NCBI GenBank assembly: GCA_015143295.1 | Contig: CM026571.1 | Coordinates: 30,160,505 to 30,224,504, forward strand | Reading direction: 5' to 3' | From: Tetracentron sinense | Lineage: Eukaryota; Streptophyta; Magnoliopsida; Trochodendrales; Trochodendraceae | Length of the DNA: 64,000 nt | Shown here: one piece after another, positions 9,751-19,559 of the stretch | Layout: every line of letters begins with the position of its first letter | Position numbering within the stretch: the stretch's first letter is position 1 | The notes under the pieces: generated by a model | Database searches by the model: none | What the model was told of the DNA's origin: nothing | The model's input: the letters and a program-made list of their open reading frames with translations, nothing else | Translations under genes and position numbers: made by a program

Positions 9751-10929
9751 ATGAGTACTCTAAGAGGTGGATCCGTCTCTCGTCCCCCACTTTTTGATGG
9801 GTATAATTATGCATACTGGAAAGCTAGAATGAGAGCCTTTCTCAAATCAATTGACGAGAGAATTTGGATGTCTATACAGAATGGGTGGACTACGCCCATA
9901 AAAACTGTAGGTGATTTGACTGTCGTCAAATATTCTAATGAATGGACCAGAGAAGACCTTGAGTCAAGTGGATGGAACACTAAAGGTCTCAATGCTATCT
10001 TTACTGCAGTCACTGCTGAGGAATTCAGACGAATTTCTTCATGTGAAACAACAAAGGGGGCTTGGGACATTCTTGAAATTACCCATGAGGGTACTACCAC
10101 TGTTAAAATCTCAAAACTCCAAATGTTAACCACCAAATTTGAACATTTAAACATGGATGACAATGACACTTTTGATGAATTCTATGCAAAACTTAGTGAC
10201 ATTATCAACGCTAGTTTCAATTTAGGTGAAAAAATATCTGAGTCCAAAATAGTTAGAAAAGTCCTTAGATCTCTCCCTGAGAGATTTCAACCCAAAGTCA
10301 CTGCAATCGAAGAGAGTAAAAATGTTGACTCTCTGAAGATTGAGGAATTGGTTGGATCACTCCAAACCTATGAACTCAATCTCCGTCCATCCAAGAAGAA
10401 CAAATCTTTAGCCTTGAAATCTATCAAGGAATCTTTGGATGAGGATGACAGGGATGGAGGAATGAATGAGGAAGAAATGGATCTCTTCGTTAAAAAATTT
10501 CAAAAATTTTTTAGAACGAAAAAGAGGTTCAATCCCAAACAGGGAGGAAAATCTTTTGAGAAGTCAAAGTCTAAGCCCTGGGAAAACAAGAAAAATTCCA
10601 AGAGTGGCGACAAGAAATCCCAAGGTGTTCAATGTTATGAATGCAATGGCTTCGGTCATATTTCACCTAACTGCCCTAACAAGAAGAAGACTAAGGGCAA
10701 GGTGATGAATGCCTGTTGGGATGACAGTGATTCCGAGAATGAAGAATCGGACAGTTCCTCTTCAAGTGAAGATACTGGAAATCATACGGCTTTCACTTTT
10801 CCCTTTCTGGGATTCTTGAGACTACCTCTGCGGTTGATGAAAAGGATAGAAGTGATGAGAGTGTTCATACTGAGTCTAGTGATGACATACAGAAGAGTCA
10901 AACTGACTCTGAAAGTGATGAAGATTTGA
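9751..10929 (+). CDS. gag of copia element M (3' part frameshifted)
   Basis: Encodes the structural protein that packages retrotransposon RNA. The first ATG of the frame is 9751 (MSTLRGGSVSRPP), 68 bp past the LTR. Residues about 10-230 form the copia gag core, with the N-terminal PPLFDGYNYAYWKARMRAFL typical of plant copia gag. A zinc knuckle CYECNGFGHISPNC (CX2CX4HX4C) lies near residue 300, then an acidic serine-rich linker. From about 10800 the reading is out of phase: the natural continuation is in the third frame (10803 onward). The last 40 residues here are therefore a frameshift artefact. One small indel in the homopolymer-rich stretch 10791-10810 explains it. Confidence 0.85.
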   Translation: MSTLRGGSVSRPPLFDGYNYAYWKARMRAFLKSIDERIWMSIQNGWTTPIKTVGDLTVVKYSNEWTREDLESSGWNTKGLNAIFTAVTAEEFRRISSCETTKGAWDILEITHEGTTTVKISKLQMLTTKFEHLNMDDNDTFDEFYAKLSDIINASFNLGEKISESKIVRKVLRSLPERFQPKVTAIEESKNVDSLKIEELVGSLQTYELNLRPSKKNKSLALKSIKESLDEDDRDGGMNEEEMDLFVKKFQKFFRTKKRFNPKQGGKSFEKSKSKPWENKKNSKSGDKKSQGVQCYECNGFGHISPNCPNKKKTKGKVMNACWDDSDSENEESDSSSSSEDTGNHTAFTFPFLGFLRLPLRLMKRIEVMRVFILSLVMTYRRVKLTLKVMKI

Positions 10930-12719
10930 AAACAACTTATGATAAGTTGTATGCTGAAAGTTTGAAGCTGACTAAAAAAAAAATCTTTTTGAGCAAAAAA
11001 CTCAAAATCATTCAAAATGAAAGAGATACTTGTAAACTAGTAGCAGAAGAGAAGAGTGCTCTAGTTAGTCAGTTGGAAAATGAAAAAGAAGCATTTGTTA
11101 TGAAAGTTCAATGTCTTTTGGAAGAGAATGTCTCATTGACTAATGTGGTCAGAAAATTAGAAGTTGAAAGAGACACTTCCATGAAAGAAATTGAAGAGTT
11201 AAGAACTCTGCAAATGGAGCTAGAAACTTTTAAAGACTCTCTTGTTGATAAGGTGAAATTTCTTGAAAAAGAACATCAAATTACCCTTAAAGACAAGACT
11301 GACTTGATTCAGAAGGTCTATACTCTTGAAAAAGAAGTAAGAATGTTTGGTAACACTAGCTGCCTAGATGAATTAGTTAGAAAATATGGGTCAAATTCGA
11401 GTAGATCTGGGATAGGACATGCTGACACACCAGCTGGTCCTTTAGCTGTTGGTACAATGGCTAGTGCAGTGTTTGAGCCAATACATTCTGATCCTAAAGT
11501 GAATCTACCTTCTACATCAAGTACTGAGGCTTATACAAATTTTGTAAAGCCTAGAAATACAGCTCCTAGAGTGAATGCTATGAGGAATCAAATTCCTTTT
11601 AGAAGAAATCCTCCTCCTCTCCCAAGATTCATACCCACATGTCACTTTTGTGGTGTGAGAGGTCACATTCGACCAAATTGTAATGCTTTTAGGAGAGCTC
11701 CCCAAAATGGTTCATGGAACCAAAATCAAAGTCAAGGGACTCTTCAAAGGCAGATTCAGGTTCTGGCTGAAAAGTCTAGAATATTGAGCGAAGATGTTAA
11801 TAGAATTGCTCAAATCTCTATGACAAGAACTGGTCAATTTATTCCAAATGATTATTCAAGAGGAAAGAATTTGACTAATCAAAAAGCTAGAACTGAACAA
11901 AACAGGAAAAGGTCAAGGAGGACAAAAAGGAAAAAGGTTTCTAATACACAGTTTAATGATCAAAGATCTAAACAAAGTTTAAAGACTGTGTATGTAAGAA
12001 AGGATGACCTTAAGTGCTTCGTCATTCACACTGCCTTGAAAGCCCAAAACACAGAAATGTGGTACTTCGACAGTGGGTGTTCTCGGCATATGACAGGTAA
12101 CAAGTCCTTATTTACTCAATTTGAGGACTGTCCAGATGGGACTGTTACATTTGGTGATGGAAGCAAGTCTTTAGTCAAAGGGAAGGGTATCATCGATTCA
12201 CCAGGCATACCAAAATTGAAAGATGCCTTGTTTGTTGAAGGACTGAAAGCTAATTTAATTAGCATAAGTCAACTATGTGATGATAACCATGCTGTGCACT
12301 TTACCCAAAATAAATGCTTAGTCATTAATGGTAAAGGTAAGTGTGTTCTAGAAGGGTTGAGAACCACTGACAATTGCTACGGCTTAATTCCCAGTCCTAA
12401 TCCCTCAAATGTCTGTTATAAGACTAAAATTGAGGAGGTTGATTTGTGGCACCGAAGACTAGGTCACATGAACTTCAAAGACCTATGTAAAATCTCTAAG
12501 CAAGAGCTTGTAAGAGGTGTTCCCAAACTAGGAAAGCCTTCTACTGCTGTGTGTGGGCCATGCCAAATTGGTAAACAAATTAGAACCCCACATAAGAAGA
12601 CTTCAAGTATTGCTACTTCATATCCACTGGAATTAATTCATATGGATCTTATGGGTCCTACAAGAACTGAAAGCCTAGGTGGAAAGCGATACATCCTAGT
12701 CATGGTTGATGATTTCTAA
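10803..12719 (+). pseudogene. gag C-terminus, protease and start of integrase of M (frameshifted at both ends)
   Basis: This frame is open from about 10803. It opens with an acidic linker and then about 130 residues of heptad-rich coiled coil, a Sirevirus gag feature. A second knuckle CHFCGVRGHIRPNC follows near 11640-11690. Protease is seen as WYFDSGCSRHMTG (D-S-G active site) near 12060. Pre-integrase zinc binding is seen as HRRLGHMNF with CGPCQIGK, then the integrase core start HMDLMGP with the first catalytic D. A TAA at 12717 interrupts integrase within its catalytic core. The downstream half continues in another frame from 12722, so a one-base loss at about 12716 is the likely cause. 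All motifs otherwise look intact. Confidence 0.9.
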
Positions 12720-12721
12720 GA

Positions 12722-15061
12722 ATGTCATGGGTGGCATTTATAAGAGAGAAATCCGATGCTTTTGACAATTTCAAAAGTATTTGCTTGAAAATTCAAAATG
12801 AGAAAAGATGCCCAATCACTCGAATTCGAAGTGATCATGGAAAGGAGTTTGAAAACTCTAAGTACAACGACTTTTGTGATGAGTCGGGTATCAAACATGA
12901 ATTTTCTGCACCTATTACACCTCAGCAGAATGGTGTAGTAGAGAGGAAGAACAGGGTTCTCCAAGAGATGGCTAGAGTTATGCTTCATAGCAACAATCTA
13001 GCTTCTCATTTCTGGGCTGAGGCAGTTAACACTGCTTGCTATATAGTTAATAGAGTTTTTGTAAGACCTGGAACAAGGAAAACCCCATATGAGTTGTGGA
13101 ATAACAAGAAACCCAGTGTCAAGTACTTTCGAGAATTCGGAAGTAAATGCTATATCCTTAAGGATAGAGAGCAACTGGGCAAATTTGAATCCCGGAGTGA
13201 TGAAGGGATATTTCTTGGATATTCCACCAATAGTAGAGCTTATCGAGTGTACAACTTGAGAACCTCTACGATTATGGAGTCCATAAATGTAGTTGTGGAT
13301 GACTCTGGTGTTGAAAATGTGCAACTTGAGGATGATGATAATGCTGGAAATGAAAATGTTGAAACTTCTTCAACTCCACTTATTACTAAGCAATCATCTC
13401 CATTAAAACCCACACATCCTAGGGTCATAAGTCCTCACAACTCCACAGATATAATTGGTGATCTTGAAAGTGGAGTGAGAACAAGGAAACAAATTGAAAA
13501 TGAAGTTAGCTACATTTGCTATACTTCATCTTTTGAACCCAAGAATGTAGCTGAAGCCCTTGCAGATGATAATTGGATCAATGCAATGCAAGATGAGTTA
13601 CTTCAGTTTACTAGGAATGATGTTTGGTATTTAGTACCTAGGCCTAACAATACAAATGTGATAGGTACCAAATGGATTTTCAAGAACAAAACTGATGAAA
13701 AAGGTACTATCATAAGAAATAAGGCTAGGTTAGTTGCACAAGGATACACCCAAATTGAAGGTATTGACTTCGATGAGACCTTTGCTCCTGTAGCCAGGCT
13801 AGAATCAATCAGAATTCTTCTAGCTGTGGCTTGCCATATGAAATTCAAGTTGTTTCAAATGGATGTTAAGAGTGCCTTTTTGAATGGCATTCTACAGGAA
13901 GAAGTCTATGTGGAACAACCAAAAGGGTTTGAAGATCCACATCACCTTGATCAAGTTTATCGATTAAAAAGGGCCCTCTATGGTTTAAAGCAAGCTCCAA
14001 GAGCTTGGTATGAGAGGTTGACTACTTATCTCTTGGAAAAGGGATTTTCGAGAGGGGGAGTAGACAGAACCCTTTTTATAAAAAATGTGAAAGGTGATAT
14101 TGTCATTGCCCAGATCTATGTTGATGACATTGTGTTTGGTTCCACATTAGACTTACATGCTCAATCATTTGCTGAACAAATGAAGAATGAATTTGAAATG
14201 AGCATGGTAGGTGAGCTGAATTTCTTCCTTGGTCTTCAGATCAAGCAAATTGATTCTGGGATCTCAGTATCTCAAATCAAATATGCTAAAAATCTGGTGA
14301 AGAAATTTGGTATGAGTTCTACTAAGCATGCTAGGACTCCTATGAGTTCTACAACAAAACTTAGTAAAGATACTTCAGGCAAGGATGTTGATCAAACTAC
14401 TTACAGAAGCATGATTGGTAGTTTGCTCTACTTAACTGCTACTAGACCAGACATTGCCTTTAGTGTTGGAGCATGTGCTCGCTATCAAGCAAGCCCAAAA
14501 GAGTCTCACTTACTTGCAGTCAAGCGTATCATTAGATATGTAAGTGGTACTCCATCATTTGGCCTCTGGTATTCTTTTGATACCAATGCCACAATAGTTG
14601 GATATTCCGATGCCGACTGGGCCGGAAATGCTGATGATAGGAAGAGCACCTCCGGAGGATGTTTCTATATTGGAAACTGCTTAGTTGCTTGGCTTAGCAA
14701 AAAGCAGAATTCAATTTCATTGTCCACTGCCGAAGCTGAGTACATAGCAGCTGGCAGTTGTTGTACTCAACTTCTGTGGATGAAGCAGATGTTGCATGAT
14801 TACGGGATTGAACAAGGCACTATGACTGTGTATTGTGATAATTCAAGTGCTATCAATATTTCCAAAAATCCCGTTCAACATTCTCGCACAAAACACATTG
14901 ACATTAGGCATCACTTCATTCGTGATTTAGTTGAGCAAAATGTTGTGTGTATTGAGTATGTCCAAACAGAGAAACAATATGCAGACATTCTCACAAAACC
15001 CTTAGATTCCCTTAGGTTTGAATTCCTTAGGAAATCCATTGGTTTGTGCGGAGTTGAGTGA
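12722..15061 (+). pseudogene. Integrase (rest), reverse transcriptase and RNase H of M
   Basis: A continuous 779-codon frame. Integrase continues with [10 protein letters not shown] (second catalytic D) and [12 protein letters not shown] (catalytic E), then the [16 protein letters not shown] block. Copia reverse transcriptase follows: [41 protein letters not shown], and the catalytic IYVDDIVFG near 14120. RNase H has [26 protein letters not shown] and [12 protein letters not shown]. The end [10 protein letters not shown] is the usual copia C-terminus. The frame is separated from its upstream half only by the frameshift at about 12716. No further damage is seen, consistent with a young insertion. 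Confidence 0.92.
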
Positions 15062-16161
15062 TGGTGTGCTTTCTTCATAGCCTATGTGTTATTCTTGTTG
15101 GATTTTAAGTCATAGAGCTATTTTTTGTTGTTTCCTTTAATTAATAAAAATCCAAAAACATTCAAAAAATTGAAAAATGTTGCAAAAAATAATGTGTTTG
15201 TATGACCTTCTTTCCTATCATTATGCTTAAAGTTATTCCTTTGAAATCATAATTGAATATTAATTCCAAGGGTAAATCTATCATAGGATTGTGTAAATAA
15301 GGATAGTTCAACTATTAGTTCTATCTGGTGATTTAAAATGGTCATGGTCACCAATCTCAGTTAGAGTTGAGTAAATAATGATGTTATGTGTTGCACATGC
15401 ACTCTAACTGATTTTTGAGATGGTATTAGTTCCTATTTATAGATTCTAATATTATATCATATGGTTCCCTAGTTTAATCAAATCTAGTATAACCAAAGTG
15501 ATTAAAATTCCATAAGATGAGCCCCCTAGTTTTAAAAAATTATTGACATGGAAAGGACTACCTTTGAGTTTGTGTGATAGCTTCTAGTGAATGCAAACAG
15601 TGAGAAATGGCTACCTAGACAAACAGTAGGTATCTATATGGGTTGCTAGTGTGAAAGCCCCCACTGTCATTAGAGAGGGCTACCTTCTCACTTGAGTGAA
15701 AGTTACCAATGTACAAAGAAAAGATAATGTGTAAAATTTGATCATAAACTGAAATAACCTTATAGATCAAATTTGGGGTAAACATTGCTCATCATAATTC
15801 TATGGATGGTTCTTGGTTTTAATTCTAGTTTTTGAACATTCTAGAGTACTTTTATGCTATAATATCAAAGTCTTGTTTTGTGGATGAAACCAATCCTCAG
15901 AGTCATGTTATGAATTTTTAATATTACACACACATTACTTCTGAGCATTTATTTACTCTAATTGTGGATTTGATGCAAAAATCAAAATTAATCACTTATG
16001 GAAACTAAAAGTTCTTAACAGAATCCTTATTCATAACTATTCTTAAAGATACATTCTTGGTTAAATTTTTTTTTTTTGATTTTGATGAAATAAATGTTTG
16101 CATAAGTGCATAGTTGTTAGGAGATTTTGAGGTGAAAATGAGTATAAGTCTTGCTTTGGTT
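15062..16161 (+). other. Non-coding spacer after pol of M
   Basis: 1.1 kb, AT-rich, no ORF over 60 codons. Sireviruses commonly have a long spacer or envelope-like ORF here. I see no domain or repeat; the stretch shows repeated pol-flank phrases only by composition. Confidence 0.6.
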
Positions 16162-16175
16162 GAGGGGGAGAAAAA
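16162..16175 (+). promoter_or_regulatory. Internal polypurine tract-like site of M
   Basis: GAGGGGGAGAAAAA resembles the 3' polypurine tract at 18366-18377 and lies 2.2 kb upstream of it. Multiple polypurine tracts are a described Sirevirus trait. Function in second-strand priming is inference. Confidence 0.45.
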
Positions 16176-16196
16176 TGATCATAAGTAAAAATTTTC

Positions 16197-16272
16197 AGAA
16201 AATTTTCCAGACCACCGATCGCTCGGTGTTAATGACCGATCGATCGGTCTTTCGTGAACAGGGTTATAAAAC
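16197..16272 (+). promoter_or_regulatory. Internal promoter-like palindrome cassette ahead of the extra ORF
   Basis: CAGAAAATTTTCCAGA (16196-16211) is followed by CCGATCGCTCGGT and CCGATCGATCGGT, two palindrome units of the LTR type, and then GGTTATAAAACC at 16262-16273. The order core, palindromes, TATA is that of the LTR promoter. The extra ORF begins about 230 bp further on. It probably provides a separate transcript; that is inferred from layout only. Confidence 0.55.
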
Positions 16273-16500
16273 CCTCATTTCTCAGTTTCCTATTATTTTG
16301 TTCTCCGAACTCTAGAGCGATCCCTCGGTCCCTTCTTCTCCAAATCTCTCTTACGTTCATCTCTTTCTACTCCAAGGGTCTCCTAGCATCTAAAAAGGTA
16401 ATCTTTAATCATTTTCTTGATTTTGGTTTACTTTTCACATCTAGGGCATCAAAAATTCATCATGATTTTCTCATACTCCTTAGTTATTCTTGCATTCCTC

Positions 16501-17706
16501 ATGTCCGGTGTCTCTAAACGCCGGAGATTGGTCCTCAATAACCAAGAGGACCCTCTAGAGGAAGAGGAACACAATGAGCCATACTCTTTCACTCCAATAG
16601 GACATGGGATTTCAATAGGGGATCGACCAATCCGTAGAATGGTGGATTCTACTACTGAAAATCGCCAAAAGTCTTTGGCAGATAAAACCCGGAAACAAAA
16701 GGGAAAAGCTAGTTCATCTTCAAATGTTCTATTGGGTCCCTTCATTAGCCCTAGTGCTGCTCAGCTTTATAGTGAGTATTTTAGTAAAAAGGGTGTTATG
16801 GTTGAAAGGAGCATTAGAATTTCAGATTTTGGTGATTATTACCTTTCTAAGCTCATTACCGATCGTAACTGGGAAGGTCTTCTCACTTTATCCGGTCCTG
16901 CTCCTATTCAGTTAGTCCAGGAATTTTACTCAAATTTCTCTGAAATCAATTTTAAAACCTGGTCTTTTAAATCTCGATCTTTAGAACAATCAGTTTTGAT
17001 AAATCCAAATGTCATTGCTAAATTTCTTGGTTGTCCTCGAGTTCCAGATGCCTATTATCCTTATAAATACAAGAAAGATGAGGATAAAGAATCTATGAAC
17101 AATGTAGTCACCTTTCTTTGTGGTGCTCCTACACTTTGGGTTGGTTCCTTAATAGAAGTAACAAAACTCACTAGGGATGCCAGACTTGTAAACCTAGTAA
17201 TGAGTGCCAATATCCACCCAAAGGTTCATACTGCAGACCTTAGGGAAGATAGAGCTCGATTTTTATTCAGTCTCCTTCGTGGACATGATATTGACCTTGC
17301 AGCACACATAATTGATTTGATGATTCAAGCCCATCAAACTCAAACTGTGGTTGGAGCTCTTCCGTTTGGATCCCTGATTACTAAACTCCTTGGTTCTCAA
17401 GGGATTATTGCTCCTCCTGGAGTTCCTACCCGTAATCCGAAAGGTCCAATAAAAAAAAAGACCATCACTCAGAGTTTCTCTCATGCTTCAGTTCGAGATA
17501 TTGAGGAGGAAGCTGATTTTGGTACAGGATCCTCTCATCCACCTCCGGCCATGATTGATGATCTAGCCAGAATGATGAAAGAGATGCAGATGGATCTCTC
17601 AACGCATATTTCATCCCACCAGGAGTTCACCACAGAGATCCGTGGAAGACTTGGATCACTCGATGCAGCAGTGCTGGGCGTACAGAGAGATGTTCGTGAT
17701 TTTTGA
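16501..17706 (+). CDS. Auxiliary ORF of M, putative plant transposon-protein domain
   Basis: An intact ORF between pol and the 3' LTR. The frame opens at ATG 16417, giving 429 codons. I prefer ATG 16501 (MSGVSKRRRL) because the preceding 28 residues are hydrophobic and read like leader sequence, and the basic start resembles a nuclear signal; 16417 remains possible. From residue about 85 (ISPSAAQLYSEYF) to about 330 it follows the pattern of the 'putative plant transposon protein' domain family found in plant repeats: SDFGDYYL, a W-rich strand, NPNVIAKFLGCPRVPDAYYP, ANIHPKVH, RARFLFSLLRGHDIDLAAHI and LPFGSLITKLL. The C-terminus is a short coiled-coil-like stretch. It has no transposase catalytic triad that I can see and no transmembrane segment at the C-terminus, so an envelope role is not supported. 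Function unknown. Confidence 0.75.
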   Translation: MSGVSKRRRLVLNNQEDPLEEEEHNEPYSFTPIGHGISIGDRPIRRMVDSTTENRQKSLADKTRKQKGKASSSSNVLLGPFISPSAAQLYSEYFSKKGVMVERSIRISDFGDYYLSKLITDRNWEGLLTLSGPAPIQLVQEFYSNFSEINFKTWSFKSRSLEQSVLINPNVIAKFLGCPRVPDAYYPYKYKKDEDKESMNNVVTFLCGAPTLWVGSLIEVTKLTRDARLVNLVMSANIHPKVHTADLREDRARFLFSLLRGHDIDLAAHIIDLMIQAHQTQTVVGALPFGSLITKLLGSQGIIAPPGVPTRNPKGPIKKKTITQSFSHASVRDIEEEADFGTGSSHPPPAMIDDLARMMKEMQMDLSTHISSHQEFTTEIRGRLGSLDAAVLGVQRDVRDF

Positions 17707-18365
17707 GCTTATTATAAGTCCCAGCTCACTTCTGATGATGAGCAGGAGTGATAGTTAGATTGATGTACTAGGATAGATACTCCTTATGGTTCATGTGTAT
17801 ATTTTGGAGTTTACCTTAGTCCTAGTATTAGTTTGAGACTTAGATGTATTTTGACTTGGTTGTACTCAGTACAAACCTTTTTGGATGTTATTGACTTGGT
17901 TATGGATGTATGAATTTGGATGGTTTATTCTCATTCTCTTATATCTCATCTCATTTGATGTTTATGCATTAATTTTATTGTTTATAGTCCGCCTTTGGCA
18001 TTTCGAGCCAAAAAGGGGGAGAGTGCATGATATGCATATGGATATAATATTGTGGATGATGATTTTGTGATTTTGTGGATGATGTTATGGATACATGATT
18101 AACCTGTTATGGATATAGTATTGTGGAATTGTGGATGTTATACATGTTTTATTTCTTCCCATATTTTATTTCCCATGCTTCACAGGTTTTTGATTTAGCA
18201 TGTGCAGGCAAACAGGTTCTAAGTTTGGTGAATCATGACAAGTTAAAATGTCAAATGTCATGTAATTATTTTTGAGTCATGTAAAGGTCAATTTTCCATT
18301 TTTGAATCATTTGGGAAAATTTGAACCTAGTATATGAGTTAGTCTTGTTTTGTCCCGGAATTGCC
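17707..18365 (+). other. Non-coding spacer before M 3' LTR with a second polypurine-like site
   Basis: It holds CCAAAAAGGGGGAGAG at 18008-18023, nearly the same as the true tract CCAAAGGGGGAGAT at 18364-18377. The rest is AT-rich with simple GTGGATGAT-type repeats near 18045-18140 and no domain-bearing ORF. Confidence 0.55.
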
Positions 18366-18377
18366 AAAGGGGGAGAT
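18366..18377 (+). promoter_or_regulatory. 3' polypurine tract of M
   Basis: AAAGGGGGAGAT immediately precedes the TG start of the 3' LTR, the expected plus-strand primer site. Confidence 0.9.
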
Positions 18378-19559
18378 TGTAAATCCCTAAGTAGGTGTTG
18401 GAAAATTCCGTGATCATTAGATAGGTCATGTGAGTCGAGTCATGTTCAACTTGTTAGAAGAGAAGAGCTAAAGCATAAAGAAGATTGAAGAAAGTGAAGA
18501 AAAAGCTCCTACTCTGGATCTAGAAAGGTAATGGACTTAGAGACCCCTACCTAGGTTGGATTTGACTTAGATAACTCTAAACATACCTAGGAGGATAGTT
18601 TTAAACCTAACAAAGTTGTTTGATCTTAGTTGAATCAAATAAACATGAAAAGAAAAATGGTTTGAAAAAAATTCTGTCTCAACCGATCGCTCGGTGTTGA
18701 GACCGATCAATCGGTGGCCTACCGAGCGATCGGTGGCTATCGACTGGACAAAAAATTTGTATGGAGTATTTTTCCAGAGAGGTGATTTTTAACCGAGCGA
18801 TCGGTAATGAGCACCGCTCGATCGGTCCCCGCAAAAAGAATTTTTATTTTTTTGGATTCTTTTTTTAAACCCTATATAAACAACTTTTTGGAGACCTAAT
18901 TCGTATCTTTGTTTATTTTTGAAAGAGTAGAGGTCTGAGAAACTCCTCTAGGGTTTTTCCTCTTGTTCTTTTAGATCTTTGTTGATCCCTCCTCTTTCTT
19001 TGATCCTAGAGAATGCAAGTATAGATCTAAACCTTTGATCTTGCATTGTGTGATCTCAGATCTATATGAGATCCCTCTAGGGTTTGAAACTTCCTAAATT
19101 GATTCACAACCCTACACCTTGTGTGTGTGTCCGGTGTTTGATCCGGAGCCTTCGTGGAAGGAGATCGATCGTGTGTGATCATGGTTTTGAAGTAGCTTGA
19201 GAAGATTTGGTCGGTGTGGAACCGAAGCTGCTACGGCGGAGATCGAACCTGCTGGTTCGTGGAAATCAAGAGTAAGAGTCTATACCTAGGAACGTCGTTT
19301 CTGTTTTGGTAAGGTCTTGTCCTGTACTTGAAATCTTTTCATAGTGAAGTTTGTTGCTGGACGAGGTCCCGTGGTTTTTTTCCCGTTAGGGTTTTCCACG
19401 TAAAAATCTTCCGTGTTTGATTTGTGTGGATTGTCTGAGTGAATTGTTCATTGATTTCTAAACATATTAATTAAAAAATTAAAATTGGTTAGAAATTATT
19501 AGATAGACCTATTCACCCCCCCTCTAGGTCTTAGAGATCATTGATCTGGATAAATTTCA
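18378..19559 (+). repeat. 3' LTR of element M
   Basis: 1,182 bp, same start and end as the 5' copy. One block of the palindrome array present at about 8885-8925 in the 5' LTR is missing at 18790-18800. TATA box at 18873-18880. The flanking GAGCG is one base different from the left GAGCA; CG to CA is the expected methyl-cytosine decay. Confidence 0.95.

Larger units (their letters stand above)
8463..19559 (+). mobile_element. Complete Sirevirus-like Ty1/copia retrotransposon M
   Basis: Both LTRs, primer-binding site, gag-pol, an extra 3' ORF and polypurine tract are in correct order over 11.1 kb. Flanking pentamers are GAGCA (8458-8462) and GAGCG (19560-19564), a 4/5 target duplication. It sits in antisense orientation inside element E: the E reading resumes on both sides. 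Copia order (protease, integrase, reverse transcriptase, RNase H) is visible. Long gag with coiled coil, two zinc knuckles and an extra ORF before the 3' LTR place it with Sireviruses. The LTRs differ by roughly fifteen substitutions by eye, plus a 39-bp length difference, so insertion is fairly recent. Confidence 0.95.

Noticed and set aside
16417-16500. Signal peptide or transmembrane anchor of an envelope protein in M
   Set aside because: The hydrophobic stretch is only the extension to an upstream ATG. The conserved domain is soluble in character and there is no C-terminal membrane segment.
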